Assembly: GCA_037043455.1 (NCBI GenBank)
Contig: JAWPHD010006762.1
Coordinates: 1-64,000 of the forward strand
Source of the DNA: Cyrtodaria siliqua
Lineage: Eukaryota; Mollusca; Bivalvia; Adapedonta; Hiatellidae
DNA: 64,000 bases
Reading direction: 5' to 3'
In this document: positions 47,601 through 62,600 of the stretch, piece after piece
How positions within the stretch are numbered: position 1 is the stretch's first letter
Layout of the letters: each line of letters opens with the position of its first letter
The notes under the pieces: generated by a model
What the model saw: only the letters and a program-made list of their open reading frames with translations
Told to the model about the DNA's origin: nothing
Database searches by the model: none
Translations under genes and position numbers: made by a program

Positions 47601-50600
47601 TTAACCCTAATAGTCATTATAAGTAATACATAATTACTGGTGTGATTATAGTTTAAGGTACTGTAGGCGACTCTGCTCAGTGTTTGTGCTCTGGTTTATT
47701 TTGTCATTGTTTGTTTGTTACTTACCAATCATTGCAATCACCATACTAAATTACTTGCCCCTTTGAGGGCCCTTAATTGATTAATAAAATCTTGTATCTT
47801 GGTCTTTAACTGACATTGCATAATGTGCTGGTAAAACTTCGATTTATTTTCTTTATTACCTGTCATGACTAGTTAAATATTGACTTAACATAAGATGAAG
47901 TAACCTAAGCCTGTAATGACTTCGAAAATGAAAACGTCAGCAACTTGACTGAAACTCTTGTTAAGGATATTTTTTATTGCATTAAATAGTATTTATAAAA
48001 CTGTTAAAATATACCATTAATGTCTGATTGCTGTTTGACACTGTCAGTTGAGATCATTGACATATCTGTTTTATTTATACTTTATAGCCCTGTTCAAGCT
48101 GCAATTTCTTAAAGGTAATGATCAACACCGAGTTATAGAAAACTGGGTAAAGGATGCAACTATATCTGTATTTTATATCTTCGATTACTTTTGCACCAAT
48201 CAAGCTTATATCGATCTTCTTTTAATATGACATTATGATATGTCGCCTTGCTTCAGTGCAGTGTTCCTATTTCGTCTACATACATGGCATTTCTGGCACA
48301 TAGGGATCACTTGATCTGTCAAGTTACTTTAAATGCCTTGATCATACCTGTGTCATGTGCAGATGACTGTCTATTAAGATCAGATCGAAGTATAAAATAT
48401 GGAACATATACAGTGCTCCAAGAAAATTAAATTTGGGGACTAGCCCAGGGCAAATAGATTTCAAAATTCCACTTGCCCTGACAAAAAAGTCACTAGCCCT
48501 GATTTATTTTTTAGTTGCCCCGAAATTGTTAGTACCAATGAATAGTTGCCGGTACATAGCTTCTGTCGATATGGAATACTTCGCTTTTTTACTTTGTTTT
48601 ATTTATAATTAATTAATAATACACCTGCGATTAGAATCAAACAATAAGGTTCTATTTTCCTTTATTTTCCTTTTATTTATCCATTGCATCATATAACAAG
48701 AACAATACCATTTCCTTTTACATTTGTAGGATCGCGCCGCAAATCACATTAAAACCCGTACCGGGTCCTGCAAATTAAACCATCCAAAAACAGGTGCGCG
48801 TTCCCGTGTTATTTAGCAGCTTGCATTTGTGAATAAACGTTCGTTGTAAAGCATTTTTACAGACTTGCTAAAAATAGAAAATACAGTAATTCATTGAAAA
48901 ATAAGAATATAAAATCGAAATCACCGTTCAAACAGTTTATATTCGAGTGATCTTAATTCTTCTACATGTCCAGCATGACAAATTCGTATGACCACTCAAT
49001 GTTAATATGAAAGCTGTAATGCGATTGGTTCAAATCGTGTAATCAACCAATGAAATGCACACTTTCAAATTGATGAACTTTAATCAAGGGAGAGAACTCT
49101 TTATTGTTCAACAAATAATATTATGGCTTCAAATTACACGCGATTAAAGATGGTTTCTGGTTGAATTTTAGTTTGCAAAGTTTGATTGTCCTGAGATTTT
49201 TTTGACTGGCCCGACGGGCAATCATTTTTGAAAGAGAGACTAGCCCGGATTCAAATTGGACTAGCCCCGGGCGTCAGGCTATCCTATCCTATAGTAATAG
49301 TGGGAGTCCACCACATCCCCCATACTGCATAGTGCATAACCTGGACCAGTATACTAAATAATTTTTTCGAGCATCTGAAATATGAAAAAGGTGCAAACGA
49401 TACTATATGTCAGTCTCTTCATAACTCATATGAATTACTGGTACTCTAAAGCATGCATGCCTTTTATCAACCAAAAGTAGGGTTACACTCTCACGGAATC
49501 AGAAATTGAATATGAAAAAAATATTTCCTTGCATTAGTTCACCTAAAACTATATGAACCGAAATAAGCCTGTAATTGCTGAAAAATACTGTAAAGCAGAA
49601 AATACAAAGGAAACTTCAAACATCATACTCAAACATCGTTATGTAAGCAGAGCACGTAAAACTGTTTACCTTGAAAGTGAAATTGTCAATAAGGATTTCT
49701 CACTTCAAATAGACTGAAATGCATATATTTGTCCAAACAACCGTTTAATCAAATATGATGAAAAATTTTAATAGCTGCAAACCTGTTTTTCAGTTAACTG
49801 TTTCGATTATGGCCATATTTAGATAAGTTCATATGACGTTATTTGAAAACAAGGCTTTTGTTTTATGTGTTATAGTACAGATAAACATAATACGGTTCAA
49901 TATAAAACAATGGACAGGTGCAAAAACTTGCGTTATCCTAAATTATAAATGTGTTCCTTGTGGCATCGCCCAGTACATTAGCATGGTGGGCTTGAAACCA
50001 GAGGACACATGTTCAAGCCTTGCTGGCGCCACTGAGTTTTGTCACTGTGTTCATGGGCAAGACACTTTCATCTATCGGAAGAGGACATAAAACTGGGTGG
50101 TCCCGAGTATCGGAATCTATCCTCTGAGCATGTTAATGGATCACAGGAATCTATTTGTTAGTGAGACTAGGTGAGGTTCCTGCATTCCTATTTATCCTTT
50201 CCCTTTCTCTGGGGCGGCTCTACAATACCTGTACAATAATGTGTTGATGAGCCGTTAAACAACATTCAGTTTAATTGCTTGTATTCTCTCACCCTATGAC
50301 TGAGAGAGACTCTAAATAATAATTATGAAAGGTGTTGTTTGTATTCTCCCACCTTCTGACTAATATGAAATGTGTTTCGTGTATTCTCCCACCTTCTGAC
50401 TAATATGAAATGTGTTGCTTGTATTTTCCCACCCTCTGACTGAGAGAGAGGCTCTAAATAATTTGAAATGTGTTGTTTGTATTCTCCCACCCTCTGACTG
50501 AGAGAGAGTCTCTAACTAATATGAAATTTGTTGCTTGTATTCTCCCACCATCTGACTGAGATTGTCTCTAAATAATATGAAATGTTTGTATTCTCCCACC

Positions 50601-53600
50601 TCTGACTGGGAGAGACTCTAATTAATATGAAATGTGTTGCTTGTATTCTCGCACCCTCTGACTGAGAGAGAGGCTCTAACAAATATGAAATGTGTTGCTT
50701 GTATTCTCGCACCTTCTGACTGAGAGGGAGGTTCTAAATAATATGAAATGTGTTGCTTGTATTCTCGCACCCTCTGACTGAGAGGGAGGCTCTTACTAAT
50801 ATGAAATGTGTTGTTTGTATTCTCCCACTCACTGACTGAGAGGGAGGCTCTAACTAATATGAAATGTGGTGCTTGTATTCTCATACCCTTTGACTGAGAG
50901 AGACTCTAAATAATGTGAAATGTGTTTGTTTGTAGTCTACCACCCTCTGACTGAGAGAGAGGCTCTAAATAATATGAAATGTGTTGTTGGTTTTCTCCCA
51001 CCCTCTGGCTGAGAGAGACTCTAAATAATATGAAATGTGTTGTTTGTATTCTACCACCCTCTGACTGAGAGAGAGACTCTAAATAATATGAAATGTGTTG
51101 CTTTTATTCTCCCACCCTCTGACTGAGACAGAGACTCTAAATAATATGAAATGTGTTGCTTGTATTCTCCCATCCTCTGACTGAGAGAGAGACTCTAAAT
51201 AATATGAAATGTGGTGCTTGTATTCTCCCACCCTGTGACTGAGAGAGAGGCTCTAAATAATATGAAATGTGTTGCTTGTATTCTACCACCCTCTGACTGA
51301 GAGAGAGGCTCTAAATAATATGAAATGTGTTGTTGGTATATCCCACCCTCTGACTGAGAGAGAGGCTCTAAATAATATGAAATGTGTTGTTGGTATTATC
51401 CCACCCTCTGACTGAGAGAGAGATTCTAAATAATATAAAATGTGGTGCTTGTATTCTCGCACCCTCGGACTGAGAGGGAGGCTCTAACTAATATGAAATG
51501 TGTTTTTTGTATTCGCCCACCTTCTGGTTGAGAGAGAGGCTCTAAATAATATGAAATGTGTTGTTTGTATTCTCGCACCCTCTGATTGAGAGAGAGGCTC
51601 TAAATAATATTAAATGTGTGGCTTGTATTCTCCCACCCTCTGACTGAGACAGAGACTCTAAATAATATGCAATGTGTTGCTTGTATTCTCCCACCCTCTG
51701 ACTGAAAGAGAGACGCTCTAAATAATATGAAATGTGTTGCTTGTATTCTACCACCCTCTGACTGAGAGAGAGGCTCTAAATAATATGAAATGTGGTGCTT
51801 GTATTCTAACACCCTCTGACTGAGAGAGAGACTCTAAAAAATAATATTCAATATTATATTAGTGATACAGGCCACCGGCCAAAACACATAACGTATACAA
51901 TATATTTATCATAAATTTACACGTTATAATATGAAATGTGTTGTTTGTATTCTCCCTACATCTGACTGAGAGAGGCTCTAAATAATATGAAGTGTGTTGT
52001 GTGTATTCTCTCACCCTCTGACTGAGAGAGACTCTAAATATGAAATGTGTTTCTTGTATTCTCGCACTCTCTGACTGAGAGGGAGGCTCTAACTAATATG
52101 AAATGTGTTGTTGGTATTCTCCCACCCTCTGACTGAGACAGAGACTCTAAATAATATGAAATGTGTTGTTTGTATTCTACCACCCTCTGACTGAGAAAGG
52201 GGCTCTAAATAATATGAAATGCACTGCTTGCATACTCCCACCGTCTGACTGATAGAAAGGCTCTAAATATTCTGAAATGTGTTGCTTGTATTCTACCACC
52301 CTCTGATTGAGAGTGTCACTAAATAATATGAAATGTGTTGTTTGTATTCTACCACCCTTTGACTGAGAGTGGCTCTAAATAATATGAAATGTGTTGTTGG
52401 TATTCTCCCACCCTCTGACTGAGACAGAGACTCTAAATAATATGAAATGTGTTGCTTGTATTCTCCCACCCTCTGACTGAGAAAGGGGCTCTAAATAATA
52501 TGAAATGTGTTGCTTGTGTTCTACCACCCTCTGATTGAGAGTGTCTCTAAATAATATGAAATGTGGTGCTTGTGTTCTACCACCCTCTGACTGAGAGAGA
52601 GAGACTATAAATGATATGAACTGTGTTGTTTGTATTCTCCCACCCTCTGACTGAGAGAGAGGCTCTAAATAATATGAAATGTGTTGTTGGTATTCTCCCA
52701 CCCTCTGGCTGAGAGAGACTCTAAATAATATGAAATGTGTTGTTTGTATTCTACCACCCTCTGACTGAGAGAGAGACTCTAAATAATATGAAATGTGTTG
52801 CTTGTATTCTACCACCCTCTGACTGAGAGAGAGACTCTAAATAATATGAAATGTGTTGCTTTTATTCTCCCACCCTCTGACTGAGACCGAGACTCTAAAT
52901 AATATGAAATGTGTTGCTTGTATTCTCCCACCCTCTGACTGAGAGAGAGACTCTAAATAATATGAAATGTGGTGCTTGTATTCTCCCACCCTCTGACTAA
53001 GAGAGAGGCTCTAAATAATATGAAATGTGATGCTTGTATTCTACCACCCTCTGACTGAGAGAGACTCTAAATAATTTGAAATGTGTTGTTTGTATTCTCC
53101 CACCCTCTGACTGAGAGAGAGGCTCTAAATAATATGAAATGTGTTGTTGGTATTATTCCACCCTCTGACTGAGAGAGAGGCTCTAAATAATATGAAATGT
53201 GTTGTTGGTATTATCCCACCCTCTGACTGAGAGAGAGATTCTAAATAATATAAAATGTGGTGCTTGTATTCTCGCACCCTCTGACTGAGAGGGAGGCTCT
53301 AACTAATATGAAATGTGTTTTTTGTATTCGCCCACCTTCTGGTTGAGAGAGAGGCTCTAAATAATATGAAATGTGTTGTTTGTATTCTCGCACCCTCTGA
53401 CTGAGAGAGACAGAGACTCTAAATAATATGAAATGTGTTGCTTGTATTCTCCCACCCTCTGACTGAGAGAGACAGAGACTCTAAATAATATGAAATGTGT
53501 TGCTTGTATTCTCCCACCCTCTGACTGAAAGAGAGACGCTCTAAATAATATGACATGTGTTGCTTGTATTCTCCCACCCTCTGACTGAGAGAGAGGCTCT

Positions 53601-56600
53601 AAATAATATGAAATGTGGTGCTTGTATTCTACCACCCTCTGACTGAGAGATAGACTCTAAATAATATTCAATATTTTATTAGTGATACAGGCCACCGGCC
53701 AAAACACATAAGGTATACAATATATTTATCATAAATTTACACTTAATAATATGTAATGTGTTGTTTGTATTCTCCCTACATCTGACTGAGAGAGGCTCTA
53801 AATAATATGAAATGTGTTGTGTGTATTCTCTCACCCTCTGACTGAGAGAGACTCTAAATATGAAATGTGTTTCTTGTATTCTCGCACCCTCTGACTGAGA
53901 GGGAGGCTCTAACTAATATGAAATGTGTTGTTGGTATTCTCCCACCCTCTGACTGAGACAGAGACTCTAAATAATATGAAATGTGTTGTTTGTATTCTAC
54001 CACCCTTTGACTGAGAGTGGCTCTAAATAATATGAAATATGTTGCTTGTATTCTACCACCCTCTGATTGAGAGTGTCACTAAATAATATGAAATGTGTTG
54101 TTTGTATTCTACCACCCTTTGACTGAGAGTGGCTCTAAATAATATGAAATGTGTTGTTGGTATTCTCCCACCCTCTGACTGAGACAGAGACTCTAAATAA
54201 TATGAAATGTGTTGTTTGTATTCTCCCACCCTCTGACTGAGACAGAGACTCTAAATAATATGAAATGTGTTGTTTGTATTCTACCACCCTTTGACTGAGA
54301 GTGGCTCTAAATAATATGAAATGTGTTGCTTGTATTCTCCAACCCTCTGATTGAGAGTGTCTCTAAATAATATGAAATGTGGTGCTTGTGTTCTACCACC
54401 CTCTGACTGAGAGAGAGAGACTATAAATGATATGAACTGTGTTGTTTGTATTCTCCCACCCTCTGACTGAGAGAGAGGCTCTAAATAATATGAAATGTGT
54501 TGTTGGTATTCTCCCACCCTCTGGCTGAGAGAGACTCTAAATAATATGAAATGTGTTGTTTGTATTCTACCACCCTCTGACTGAGAGAGAGACTCTAAAT
54601 AATATGAAATGTGTTGCTTGTATTCTACCACCCTCTGACTGAGAGAGAGACTCTAAATAATATGAAAAGTGTTGCTTTTATTCTCCCACCCTCTGACTGA
54701 GACAGAGACTCTAAATAATATGAAATGTGTTGCTTGTATTCTCCCACCCTCTGACTGAGAGAGAGACTCTAAATAATATGAAATGTGGTGCTTGTATTCT
54801 CCCACCCTCTGACTGAGAGAGAGGCTCTAAATAATATGAAATGTGATGCTTGTATTCTACCACCCTCTGACTGAGAGAGACTCTAAATAATTTGAAATGT
54901 GTTGTTTGTATTCTCCCACCCTCTGACTGAGAGAGAGGCTCTAAATAATATGAAATGTGTTGTTGGTATTATTCCACCCTCTGACTGAGAGAGAGGCTCT
55001 AAATAATATGAAATGTGTTGTTGGTATTATCCCACCCTCTGACTGAGAGAGAGATTCTAAATAATATAAAATGTGGTGCTTGTATTCTCGCACCCTCTGA
55101 CTGAGAGGGAGGCTCTAACTAATATGAAATGTGTTTTTTGTATTCGCCCACCTTCTGGTTGAGAGAGAGGCTCTAAATAATATGAAATGTGTTGTTTGTA
55201 TTCTCGCACCCTCTGACTGAGAGAGACAGAGACTCTAAATAATATGAAATGTGTTGCTTGTATTCTCCCACCCTCTGACTGAGAGAGACAGAGACTCTAA
55301 ATAATATGAAATGTGTTGCTTGTATTCTCCCACCCTCTGACTGAAAGAGAGACGCTCTAAATAATATGACATGTGTTGCTTGTATTCTCCCACCCTCTGA
55401 CTGAGAGAGAGGCTCTAAATAATATGAAATGTGGTGCTTGTATTCTACCACCCTCTGACTGAGAGAGAGACTCTAAATAATATTCAATATTTTATTAGTG
55501 ATACAGGCCACCGGCCAAAACACATAAGGTATACAATATATTTATCATAAATTTACACTTAATAATATGTAATGTGTTGTTTGTATTCTCCCTACATCTG
55601 ACTGAGAGAGGCTCTAAATAATATGAAATGTGTTGTGTGTATTCTCTCACCCTCTGACTGAGAGAGACTCTAAATATGAAATGTGTTTCTTGTATTCTCG
55701 CACCCTCTGACTGAGAGGGAGGCTCTAACTAATATGAAATGTGTTGTTGGTATTCTCCCACCCTCTGACTGAGACAGAGACTCTAAATAATATGAAATGT
55801 GTTGTTTGTATTCTACCACCCTTTGACTGAGAGTGGCTCTAAATAATATGAAATGTGTTGCTTGTATTCTCCCACCCTCTGATTGAGAGTGTCTCTAAAT
55901 AATATGAAATGTGATGCTTGTGTTCTACCACCCTCTGACTGAGAGAGAGAGAGAGACTCTAAATGATATGAACTGTGTTGTTTGTATTCTCCCACCCTCT
56001 GACTGAGACAGAGACTCTAAATAATATGAAATGTGTTGTTTGTATTCTCCCACCCTCTGACTGAGAAAGGGGCTCTAACTAATATGAAATGTGTTGCTTG
56101 TATTGTCCTACCCTTTGACTTAGAGAGAGGCTCTAAATAATATGGAATGTGTTGCTTGTATTCTACCACCCTCTGATTGAGAGAGAGGCTCTAAATAATA
56201 TGAAATGTGTTGCTTGTATTCTACCACCCTCTGACTGAGAGAGACTCTAAATAATATGAAATGTGTTGATTCTACCACCCTCTGACTGAGAGAGGCTCTA
56301 AATAATATCAAATGTGTTGCTTGTATTCTACCACCCTCTGATTGAGAGTGTCACTAAATAATATGAAATGTGTTGCTTGTATTGTCCTACCCTTTGACTT
56401 AGAGAGAGGCTCTAAATAATATGGAATGTGTTGCTTGTATTCTACCACCCTCTGATTGAGAGAGAGGCTCTAAATAATATGAAATGTGTTGCTTGTATTC
56501 TACCACCCTCTGACTGAGAGAGACTCTAAATAATATGAAATGTGTTGCTTGTATTCTACCACCCTCTGACTGAGAGAGGCTCTAAATAATATGAAATGTG

Positions 56601-59600
56601 TTGCTTATATTCTACCACCCTCTGATTGAGAGAGAGGCTCTAAATAATATGAAATGTGTTTTTTGTATTCTACCACCCTCTGACTGAGAGAGGCTCTAAA
56701 TAATATGAAATGTGTTGCTTGTATTCTACCACCCTCTGATTGAGAAAGAGACTCTAAATAATATGAAGTGCGTTGCTTGTATTCTCACCCTCTGACAAAG
56801 AGAGAGGCTCTAAATAATATGTTATTTTACTTATCCACTTAACATGTTTATATTATAAATTATTAAACTATTTCATTTATTGAACATTCTGTAGTTGATG
56901 GTATGCAAAGGTCCCAAGTTTGTTTGACACCAAAGTTCAGTATGTCACTACCATATATGGGTGATTTCAAAAATAATGAAGCATAAGTGTAATTTTTTGG
57001 TAAAATTTCAAATTACAGATGGGATTATAATTTTTAGTGCAATAGTTAGCCAATATGTTCAAGTTTATGTCATGAACACGGCCAATGGATAAGATAACAT
57101 GTTACAATAAAAATCTAAGTGTTTATATGAATTTTAATGAACTTTTTTGAAATAAATAACCAAATTGTGATTCACAAATTATCTCAAACAATAATCATAA
57201 TACTGTTTTTGCAGCATGTACATATAAAGTAACATGTTCAACAATAATTTTTTAGTAAAAATATGTTCTGTAGTCCAAAATACAATTGAAAAATATAGGT
57301 TTTTATGCTTTTAAGTCCCATTATTTTATAAACACACACCTTAATGTAATTTTTATGCACCATTATCTTAAACTTTTGAAGAGTAAACTTTATGTTTTGC
57401 ATAATTTAGGACATACTCGAGATATTTGCAAAGTTTCATAAGTGTAAATTAAAATTTGCCAAAAATATGAATACTTAAAAAAAGCCACATTGTCTTGCTT
57501 TTTTGTACACTTGGGACAATGCCTTGCATTATTAAAAATCAACATACATTTCTGATCTTAAAACAGAGTCTACTGGCTACAAAGTTAAGAACTTTTAAAA
57601 TTTGCCCCATGACCTATGTGTTAAACAGGAATTTTATTTGTAATATTCTGTTTTAAGATTTAATAGTTAAAGATTACAATTAATGTTTGCAGGTTTAGAC
57701 CGTTCTATCTCAAATCATTTGGAGGGAAATGAACAATGAATGTAAATACAGCATCAAAATAAAACTTTAAACAATGATTCACTCATTTTCTTGGTTTCAA
57801 TGATCCATGAATGCCCTTAAAGAGCATAAAATTTCTTCATTTTTTTTGTTTTAAACATTAACCATAATTCTGTACACTTGGGACAATTTACTAACATCAT
57901 CAGTATGTTTATTTTAATGTGTAAATCAGTGTTCCTGTAGGAACATATGTAAATATAAACACTTATGTTATTTCACGATAAAATTCCATACAATATAGAA
58001 AAATTAAATATTGCAAAGTGATTTCTTATTATTCTGAAAACAAGAGATCTTATGAGAATAAAGTAATGATTGAATAATATCTTAGCATTAAGACAATATA
58101 TTGTGGAATAATAAATCTTTGCTTTTGTTCTGGTAGACTCCCAAAAACTTACAATAAATATATTGATACCTCATAAATAAGAGTTAATTTATAGCATTTG
58201 ATAAAAGATTTATAAATGTGTACACTTGGGACAAAACTATTGAACAAATTAAACTTTCTAAATTATCAAATGAATTACCAAGATTAACTTTCCGTAGGAA
58301 TACCTATATTCTTGTTATATTATTCAAACACTAAAAACAATTTACTTTAACAAACATCTATACAATTCAACTGATTATACATAACTTAACTCTTAACAAA
58401 TGAAGTCATGTTAAATGCTTAAACATAATGGTCTGAAGTATTAGACACTTGTTCTTGTACCTCTGTACATGCAACAAAAGTGTACCAATACATTTATGTA
58501 CAGTGAAACAAGTGTACATATGTATGTACATTAAAACAAGCGTACTTTTCTACATTCAATGTACAGCCAAACAAATGTATCTCTGACCTGTACATGCAAA
58601 CAAGTGTTGCCGTACCTTTCTACTTTCAAATAAGCTTACCTCTGTGCCTCTGTACATGCAAACAAGTGAACCTCCATACATCTTTACAGCAAAACAGCTG
58701 CACATATGTACATGCAAACAAGTGTACCTCTCTGTATCCAAACAGATGTATCTCTGTAAATCCAAAATCCTCTGTACATCTTAACGAGTGTACCCCTGTA
58801 CACCCAAACATTTAGTGTACCTTTGTACATTCAAACAAGTGTACCTTTATACCTCTGTACATCCTTACAATTGTACCTCTTATATACATCCATACATGTG
58901 TAACTCTGTACATCCAACCAAATCTACATCTGTACATCTTAACATGTATCTGTCATCTATAAATCCAAACAAGTGTACCTATGCTCACATGTAGAAAAAA
59001 AGTGTAAATCTATATCTCTGTATATCTTAACAAATGAACCTCTGTCCATCTGTACAGCCAAACAAGTATACATAATAATGTACCTCTGGTACATGCAAAC
59101 AAATGTACCTCTGGCACATGCAAACAATTGTATCTCGGTACATTTGTACAGCCAAACAAGTGTACATAATAATGTACATCTGATACATGCAAAGAAATGT
59201 ACCTCTACATCTGTACAGCCAAACAAGTGTACTTCAGTACATCTGGTTTATAAATGCAAACAATGGTGCCTCTGTACATGCAAACAATGGTACCTCTTTA
59301 CATCTAGACAAGTACTAGTACCTCTATACAGCTGTACCTCTGTATATCGGTAAACATGAGTACATCCAAACAAATGCACCTCTGCACATATACCTATGTA
59401 CATCCAAGCAAGTATTCCTCTGTACATTCAAACAACTGAATCTCTGTATATTCAAACAGAGGTACACCTTTTTGGATGTAAAAAGGTGTACCTCTGTACA
59501 TCCAAGCCAGTTTATCTCTGTACCTAGACTGTACATCCAAACAAGTGTACCGGTACCTCAATTAATCTTCATTTGATATAATGGTCTCTGGCCTTCTAAA

Positions 59601-62600
59601 AAAAGGCCTTGAATATGTGTTTGAGTTGGAGTCACAACAGTTTTACTTCTTAAAGTGCCCTCAAAGGGAACTTTAAGGACCAGAGTTGCCATCTTTAATA
59701 TATTAAATCATTTCCTGAAAACTTATTTGACATTTATCAAGTGTAATGAGCAAAACCAGTTTTTTATGTCCCAAGTGTACAATAACAATAGTTATATTTA
59801 TGTGCAGTGTAAAATACTCATAGAGGCATTATCTATTAAACCTTATACAGCATATGTCAAGTAGAAGAATGTTGCCTTACTATGGAACAGAGAAAGAACA
59901 AATATAATTGTTAACAACAAAAATATATGATTTTACCTTTTTTTCTTGTAAGTTAATTTGGAATATTTACAAAATATCATGTTTTTTTACCATTAGAACA
60001 CTTCTCCAGATTATTTTCTATGGAAATTACACCTTTCTGCTTGCTGCCTTGTAATAGAATGAATTGTGGTATAATTTTCCTGGAACTGACACCTCTCAAT
60101 CAAAATTGTCAAATTTCATGTACACTTGGGACAACACAAATATGCCAGAATTATTTTTAAATGCTATCTTACCATCACAATGTTGTCATAGCTGATGCCT
60201 ATTGGACATGTTCTTACTAAAAAAGTGCTTAGAGATTGAAAAGGCATGTGGACTTTAAAAATATCTATCATTTATGCTAAATTGTACACTTGGGACAGTT
60301 TTTGACTGGTTATTGTATATGGCTGTCAACAAGTTCAATGAACAAGATAATGTATAGAAATGTAGAAAAACTTAAAGAATACATATTTATGTGCTGAAAT
60401 AGAAAACTTTTATTCACCTCATTATCAACACCTTTTCTACCAGCACCTCAGTACACCAATTCTGGTGAAAAAGTGTGTGCAAAAAGTCTTAGTACACTTC
60501 AACTTCAAACTCTTATGGAAAAATAAAACATGTTTGGAGACGGGTTACATGTTATGTAACTGATAGTCAATATGCCATGCTACTGTATAAAAAAGACCAT
60601 TTGCTGATATGTCAGCTGGTTGCATAGTTATTCAAAACTAAAAATGGTGATTTAGTTGAAATGTCACGCAAAACAGTACACTTGGGACACTTTTTGACAT
60701 GTTTTTACAACATAACTTTTTAAGGAAGCAAGCTAATGTGATGAAACTTTGCATGAGAATCAACTACCACTAAACACATCTCCAGGACTTAAAAACTTAG
60801 TTATTTAGCTTTCTGGTAAATAGATATTGGAATGTTAATAAAAAGCTTCATTATTTTTGAAATCACCCAGATTCAATAATATGTATGTGATAATATATTC
60901 ATCATGAAATTGTCAAATAGATTGCCTTGTAAAGGGAAATAATTCATTCATAATTGTGTAATACTAACCAAATTTATTGATTCAGAAAATCAGGTAAACA
61001 TTTTTATCTAATACTTGGTTTTATTAATAGGAATACAGTCCAGAATAGAACAAGGTTAATGACCCGTTAATAAAGTTATTGTATACAAGGCTGTGTAAAT
61101 CCCTTTATACGAATAGATAATCCAACTTAAGCAGTAATGTTGAAATCCATGCCGCCAGCAGGAGTGTTTAGCATTAATTAATATTTCCTTTAAATTTCGT
61201 CTAATCTTGTTAAACCCTGTCCAAATATTTTTGTTTAACAATGAATGTACATGTGCGCAAAGTCCTAGACTATATATTTTTTAAAGTTCTGTGTGGGCAG
61301 GCATTATGCTATTCGGCCTGGTGTGGTAATTACATATACTGGTTATACAGTTATACGTTACATTAACAGGTTAAGATTTGTCCAAAATGTCTCATTTATT
61401 TGGAAAGAAAATTGAGGGTTTAAATGTTCGTCGCCGTTCGCGGGGAAAACTACACAGGAAGAAAGTTGGAAGTGTTACTGTGGTTATTCAGAGGAAATAT
61501 AGTACATTACCGTCAATTGTGGGTGATGCCAATGTTTGGTTGTTTGTTTTGCCACCAGTGTTCGATGCACATCGCACATAAATCATATATAGTCACACAT
61601 TTGACTCCATTTGTCACAATGCACCATTAAAGTTTTATCACTGTGCAGTTTTCACATGCCCAATTTTATTTTATATTGCTTGACTTTACAGTTTGTTTTC
61701 ATTCCGAATTCTTCAACTTTTATATACCATTATCCACCATCAGACTGTCAAAGAATTTGAAATTCAATGTTTTTTCAATTATCGGGATTGGGAATTTTGA
61801 CACTCTAATTTTGGAAGAAACCCCTACCTTTACTATTGGGAATGTTACACTTTATCAGTACCACTTATATAAGGAAAAAAACATCATTGATTTGTGTTTC
61901 TTTGAAATTTCTGTTCGATATGAAGAGCCTCCATGGCTGGGATAGTAAAAGACACTGCGTCTTGAAACTGTTTCGTCTCTCCCTGCTATGGGTTTGAGAC
62001 CCATTGGGAGCTCGACTTGCCAAGTGAGAAAGTGTTGATTCTTGGGAAAATGGGGTGGTCCGCCTCTACCACAAGAAAGTCGACCATCATATATGGCCTA
62101 ACGTGTGCTAAAAATGACACAAAACACAAATTCAACTAAAAAGCTAAGTACTGCTCTGCAATCAGTGAGCATTAACCATTCACTCCATTTCGGTTGTAAT
62201 AAAAGTCGAGCATTTTTGTGCAGATTTTCGTTAAATCCATGAAGGAGAATTTCCAGTGTTTCAGAAATAATTTACATCATTTTCTCATGTTGTCTGAAGT
62301 CACTTACATACATAAGTTTAAGCACCGATTATTCAGTGCTTAAATATCGAAGAAAACTAAGTAAAAGAAGTTCCAAAACATCCGTCTAATGTGAAATATT
62401 TCCCAAGGGAATTATCACTTTATAAACTACTCAAAATTTGCTAAGGATCACTTTTTTGCTGTCTAAATTTCTTGCTAAAATAAATAGCATTATTTCTATC
62501 TTACATGAAATTATTTAGGGCAGTGTATGGTCATGTGATCTCATGACTTGATTCAAATTGTGGAATTGTTGAAGTATCAATGAAATTAATATCGTTATTG

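Noticed and set aside
50512..56311. Minus-strand open frames (ISYYLEPLSQSEGGRIQ...)
   Set aside because: Read-through of the 58-bp minisatellite; identical frames recur 1816 bp apart because of the higher-order repeat.
58556..59536. Overlapping Cys/Thr-rich open frames on both strands
   Set aside because: Degenerate tandem TGTAC repeat; both strands are equally open, so not coding.
61378..61945. Open frames of 67 and 100 codons
   Set aside because: No family resemblance, no splice signals linking them to the coiled-coil gene; composition fits chance.
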